From Cedecea colo (GTDB lineage: Bacteria > Pseudomonadota > Gammaproteobacteria > Enterobacterales > Enterobacteriaceae), in contig NZ_SOYS01000002.1 of the NCBI RefSeq assembly GCF_011808225.1, positions 186,001 to 250,000 of the forward strand: a DNA stretch of 64,000 bases, written 5' to 3'. The notes beneath the pieces are model-generated. The model saw only the letters and a program-made list of their open reading frames with translations, made no database searches and was not told the origin of the DNA. Positions 61,045 through 64,000 of this stretch are shown here, piece after piece (within the stretch, counting starts at the first letter, position 1; the number at the start of each line of letters is the position of its first letter). A program made the position numbers and the translations under genes.

Positions 61045-63362
61045 GGATTTCCCTTTTCCTGAGCGGGTAAAGCCAGGGGAGCGGTCAAAAATGCGCAGAA
61101 TATCCCGCAGCTCAGCACAATCCCAAAGCCTGAAATGGCCTGCGTTGTGCTAAAGACCAACATCCCCAGCGTAAATAAAGTGGTCAGCAAGGCGACGCTT
61201 ACCGCCAGCATTGACGTTAACGGCGTGCCGCGCGGGTTGCTGAAAAATATCGTGTAGTTAATGCCGATGCCCAGCACCAGCACCAACGCCAGCAGCGAAA
61301 ATAAATTCAGCTCGTGCCCGCTAAAGGCTAATGCGGCAAGTCCCCCGCCAAGCGACAGCAGCGAAGGCACGACGTTGGTAAGCCCCCGCCTGACACCCAG
61401 ACGCAACATGTAGCTTACGGCAATCGCCGCAACGGCTGCGGCCAGCAGACCTGTTAACAAGGCGCGATAAAAGCCAAACAGCGCATTGAAAGCGCTTTTA
61501 CGATCGACCCAACTGACGCCCGGCAGCTTTTGCGCAAGGGCGCTTAACGCCGCGCCGTCATGCACGCCGCTTACCGGCACCAGCGCGCCGCTTTGCCCGT
61601 TAGCAAGCGTAAGCCACAGCAAACGCCAGCCGCTGCTGATAACGCTTTGCTGCCAGACGTCCGGCGTGACCGGCATTTGCTGTAAGTTCGGCGCCGTCAC
61701 GCTAAGGCCCGTCTGCGCCAGACGCTTTTGCAACGCCGGCGCCGCTTCGCGCAGCAAACGCAAATCCGCCTGCTGGCGCTCAAGGGAAGCTAGCGGCAGC
61801 AGACGATAGTCGTCGATAATCTTACGCTTGCGCAAAGCGGCCAGTTCCGGCGCCAGCTTCTCAAGGCGCTGGAGCGTCTGTTCCGCGCTGGTGCCGTAAA
61901 CCACGAACCATTTTTGATCCATGCCCTGCCCGGTCAGCGCGGTAATGCGCTGCTCTTCACGCAGTAAATCCTGCGGCAGGGCCTGTAAGGTGGAAATGTC
62001 GTCGTTCACGCGCAGCATCGTCAGGCCCACGACGCTGATAGCCAGCAGAGCCAGCGGAATACCAAAGCGCACGAATTTATTGGCCTGCCAAGCCGAAAGC
62101 CAGGCGGAAAGGATTGTCTGGCCGGGCGTTACGCGCACCGGCAGACCGCGCACCGCGTAGGGATACCAGCAAATAACCGTCAGGCAGGAAGCCGTTAAGC
62201 CGCTGGCGGCAAAAACCGCAAGCTGACGAATGCCGGGGAACGGCGCGAGGATCATAATTAGATAAGCCAGCACCGTAGTACCCAGCGCCAGCAACAGCGC
62301 AGGCAGAACCTTGCGCAGGCTGTTCAGGGGCGAGCTTTCCGCTCCGTGCACCATGCGCTCGGTGAGATAATAAAGCGTGTAATCCGCAGAGACGCCGACA
62401 ATACCGAGGCTCATTACCAGCGTCATCAGATGCAGCTCGCCGAAGCAAAGCAGCGTGACTGCGGTGCCCGCAAGCGCGCCAATGCTAACGGAGACGATGC
62501 ATAACAATAATGGACGAACGGAGCGGAAAACGATAAGGATCAGCAGCAGCACGCCAATAACCGTCGCCAGGCCCAGCGTCGATACATCATGCTTCGCCTG
62601 TTGGCTGGCATAATCGCTGTAAAATAGCGTACCGCGCGACATCACTTTAGCCTGCGGAAACTGCTGCTCCAGCTGATGCTGCAACGCCCGCAGCTGGCTC
62701 ACCGTTTCCCGGCCGCGCCGCATATCAAACGAGGAACCGTTCAGTTCGCCGTGCAGCATGTACCAGTAGCGGCCCTGTTTATCTTTCGCCACCAGCCAGC
62801 CGTCTATCATGCGCAACTGGCTGGCACGCTGTTGCAGGGCAAGCTGTGAACCGCGCACCAGCATCAGCGGATCGTTCGCCAGCTCTTTGCCGCTGACGCC
62901 AGAAAACGCCGAATAAAGCTGGGATAAAACCCACTGCGCCTGCGCATCACCGCCGTTTTGCAGGCGGGCGCGGGTTTGTTCATCCACCAGGCCGTTACGA
63001 TGTTCAAAGTAGAACTTGCCCCAGGCCTGCTGGCCTGCGGCATCTATCGGCCCCTGAATTTTCTCCAGCCAGGGCTGCTCTTGTAGCTGCGCTTGCCACC
63101 ACTGAGCGGCGCGCGCATCAGGCGTTGCGCCCGGGCTGACCAGCCAAAGCAGCTGCCTGTCGAGCCGTTGCAAAAAACCCGCTTCAATTTCAGGCGGTAT
63201 CTGCCCCAGGCTCTGCGCAGGCAAAAGCGACAGCACGCTGCTGTCGAGCCGGGCCTTCGGCAGCAACGCGCACAGCGCAACCACCAGCAGCGCTACAGCG
63301 GCAAGCCAGCCCCAGGCCAGCCGGCGGTGCCGGTCAGAAAACGAAACGCTGCTGTTCTTCAT
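61041..63362 (-). CDS. apeM: ApeM-like MMPL/RND-family exporter
   Basis: 773-aa inner-membrane transporter. TM1 is about 14-34, a large periplasmic loop follows (about 35-245), then five clustered helices starting LGLATVIGVLLLILIVF, a second large loop after about 440 and a second helix cluster near the C terminus (SLLALVLVLGIGINYTIFF), the two-fold layout of the MMPL/RND superfamily. It presumably flips or extracts the aryl-polyene lipid for outer-membrane transfer. It overlaps apeL by 29 nt. Confidence 0.85.
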   Translation of the reverse strand: MKNSSVSFSDRHRRLAWGWLAAVALLVVALCALLPKARLDSSVLSLLPAQSLGQIPPEIEAGFLQRLDRQLLWLVSPGATPDARAAQWWQAQLQEQPWLEKIQGPIDAAGQQAWGKFYFEHRNGLVDEQTRARLQNGGDAQAQWVLSQLYSAFSGVSGKELANDPLMLVRGSQLALQQRASQLRMIDGWLVAKDKQGRYWYMLHGELNGSSFDMRRGRETVSQLRALQHQLEQQFPQAKVMSRGTLFYSDYASQQAKHDVSTLGLATVIGVLLLILIVFRSVRPLLLCIVSVSIGALAGTAVTLLCFGELHLMTLVMSLGIVGVSADYTLYYLTERMVHGAESSPLNSLRKVLPALLLALGTTVLAYLIMILAPFPGIRQLAVFAASGLTASCLTVICWYPYAVRGLPVRVTPGQTILSAWLSAWQANKFVRFGIPLALLAISVVGLTMLRVNDDISTLQALPQDLLREEQRITALTGQGMDQKWFVVYGTSAEQTLQRLEKLAPELAALRKRKIIDDYRLLPLASLERQQADLRLLREAAPALQKRLAQTGLSVTAPNLQQMPVTPDVWQQSVISSGWRLLWLTLANGQSGALVPVSGVHDGAALSALAQKLPGVSWVDRKSAFNALFGFYRALLTGLLAAAVAAIAVSYMLRLGVRRGLTNVVPSLLSLGGGLAALAFSGHELNLFSLLALVLVLGIGINYTIFFSNPRGTPLTSMLAVSVALLTTLFTLGMLVFSTTQAISGFGIVLSCGIFCAFLTAPLALPAQEKGNP

Positions 63363-63939
63363 GCGTCAATTTTCGCGGTTCCGGGCGGTGGTTGCTGAAG
63401 GTAATTTCCGTGAAGTCGCCCTGCTTATCATTCAGCTCAATGCGGTTGAGGAACTTTTCGCCCTGCAGAGTAATGGTGCTGAACAGCATGTCGAGCGGCG
63501 TGGTGGTGGGCGTTAAGATCAGCCGCCACTGCCCTTTTCCCAGGTCGGTAAACCGGCTGGTGAAGTTCTCGTCCAGCACTTTCCTGTCGGCCTGGAACAG
63601 GGCGCGCAACAGATGGTTAAACTGGAACATCTGCGGATTGCTGTCGGCGGTGATCACCTGCGGCGCCTGGCTACCCATCACCTGCACCATATGGCGGTCA
63701 TCAAGGATCAGGGTCATTGGAAAAGGATGCTGTTGCTGCCACCACAGGCCTTTGCTTTTGGCAATCAGCACCTCGCCGCTTGAGTGCAGCGGCTGGGCCA
63801 TGCCGCTAATCTGGCGCTCCTGCTGGAAGGCGGCGCGAACAACCTGCTGGGCGGCAAAACGTTGTTGAACGTCATCCAGCGTAACCGCATTCGCGGCGCT
63901 GCTTATCAGCAAGGCCGCGGTCAGTAAAAGTTTTTTCAT
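63334..63939 (-). CDS. apeL: ApeL-like LolA-family outer-membrane carrier
   Basis: 201-aa periplasmic protein of the LolA fold. The signal peptide MKKLLLTAALLISSAANA precedes VTLDDVQQRFAAQQVVRAAF. Text such as GEVLIAKSKGLWWQQQHPFP fits LolA-like carriers. It likely ferries the APE lipid or a component across the periplasm. The start was placed at MKKLLLTAAL, the first residue of a clean signal peptide; the open frame continues upstream to 63987. Confidence 0.83.
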   Translation of the reverse strand: MKKLLLTAALLISSAANAVTLDDVQQRFAAQQVVRAAFQQERQISGMAQPLHSSGEVLIAKSKGLWWQQQHPFPMTLILDDRHMVQVMGSQAPQVITADSNPQMFQFNHLLRALFQADRKVLDENFTSRFTDLGKGQWRLILTPTTTPLDMLFSTITLQGEKFLNRIELNDKQGDFTEITFSNHRPEPRKLTHEEQQRFVF

Positions 63940-64000
63940 GGCGTTATTCCCATGCGTGCAAATAAAACAGCCGGCGAGACGTAGCACATCTCCCCCGTCG
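63936..64000 (-). CDS. 3' end of the preceding APE gene (probable apeK thioesterase)
   Basis: A frame entering from the window edge ends in a TGA that overlaps the apeL ATG (ATGA), the same coupling as elsewhere in the operon. The visible 20 codons read TGEMCYVSPAVLFARMGITP. Another open frame stops at 63944 but uses rare codons (CGA, CGG, AGA). Identity as ApeK rests only on cluster order. Confidence 0.4.
   Translation of the reverse strand, partial: TGEMCYVSPAVLFARMGITP

Noticed and set aside
56139-64000. APE cluster as a wholly new biosynthetic system
   Set aside because: Order and families match described aryl-polyene clusters; only the repeat insertion, the location and the linked transferase are noteworthy.

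Overview
The window is chromosomal DNA of a flagellated Enterobacteriaceae species that is close to, but not, Escherichia coli. Almost every protein can be matched to an E. coli K-12 counterpart of nearly identical length. Gene order follows the E. coli fhuE-ptsG-fab-rne-flg-murJ-pyrC-lpxL-opg-ymdB segment, read in reverse. Two ERIC repeats and an enteric regulatory repertoire (Mlc, CRP, LexA, PurR, FlhDC and sigma-28 sites) fit this. The genus cannot be fixed by eye.

Layout: (1) 1-7.7 kb holds the end of the ferric-coprogen receptor fhuE, an ERIC element, ptsG with its Mlc/CRP/SgrS control region, and pabC-mltG-tmk-holB-ycfH. (2) 7.8-13.9 kb is the fatty-acid and phospholipid cluster yceD-rpmF-plsX-fabH-fabD-fabG-acpP-fabF on the minus strand; rpmF is only 56 codons. 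(3) 14-19.6 kb has a second ERIC, yceF, rluC and rne with its long leader. (4) 19.7-31.3 kb is the flagellar rod, ring, hook and junction operon flgBCDEFGHIJ plus flgKL, divergent from flgAMN. (5) 31.4-48.4 kb is mostly housekeeping: an unfamiliar cold-shock-domain gene, murJ, yceM, yceH, rimJ, mdtH, grxB, yceB, pyrC, dinI, bssS, solA, a 38-codon yceO homologue, yceJ, yceI, trhO, lpxL, mdtG, msyB and yceK. (6) 48.5-56 kb holds opgGH and opgC (osmoregulated periplasmic glucans), clsC and ymdB. (7) 56.1-64 kb is the accessory part: the 3' half of an aryl-polyene (APE) pigment operon (apeL, M, N, O, P, Q, R order) ending in a phosphopantetheinyl transferase gene. It sits next to ymdB, where E. 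coli K-12 has ymdA and the curli genes.

How it works together: the fab cluster makes acyl chains on AcpP. The APE operon is a parallel type II polyketide/fatty-acid-like pathway with its own ketosynthases, ketoreductase, dehydratase, LolA-like carrier and MMPL exporter. The adjacent transferase would arm its carrier proteins, which lie outside the window.

The most unusual signal is a family of about 140-bp intergenic repeats with an internal palindrome, a second A/T-rich hairpin and imperfect terminal inverted repeats. There are three near-full copies and one internally deleted copy. They sit between yceM and murJ (tandem), between yceI and trhO, and inside the otherwise overlapping APE operon between apeP and apeQ. 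At two loci each copy is bracketed by duplicated, locus-specific hairpins. I do not recognise a name for this element.
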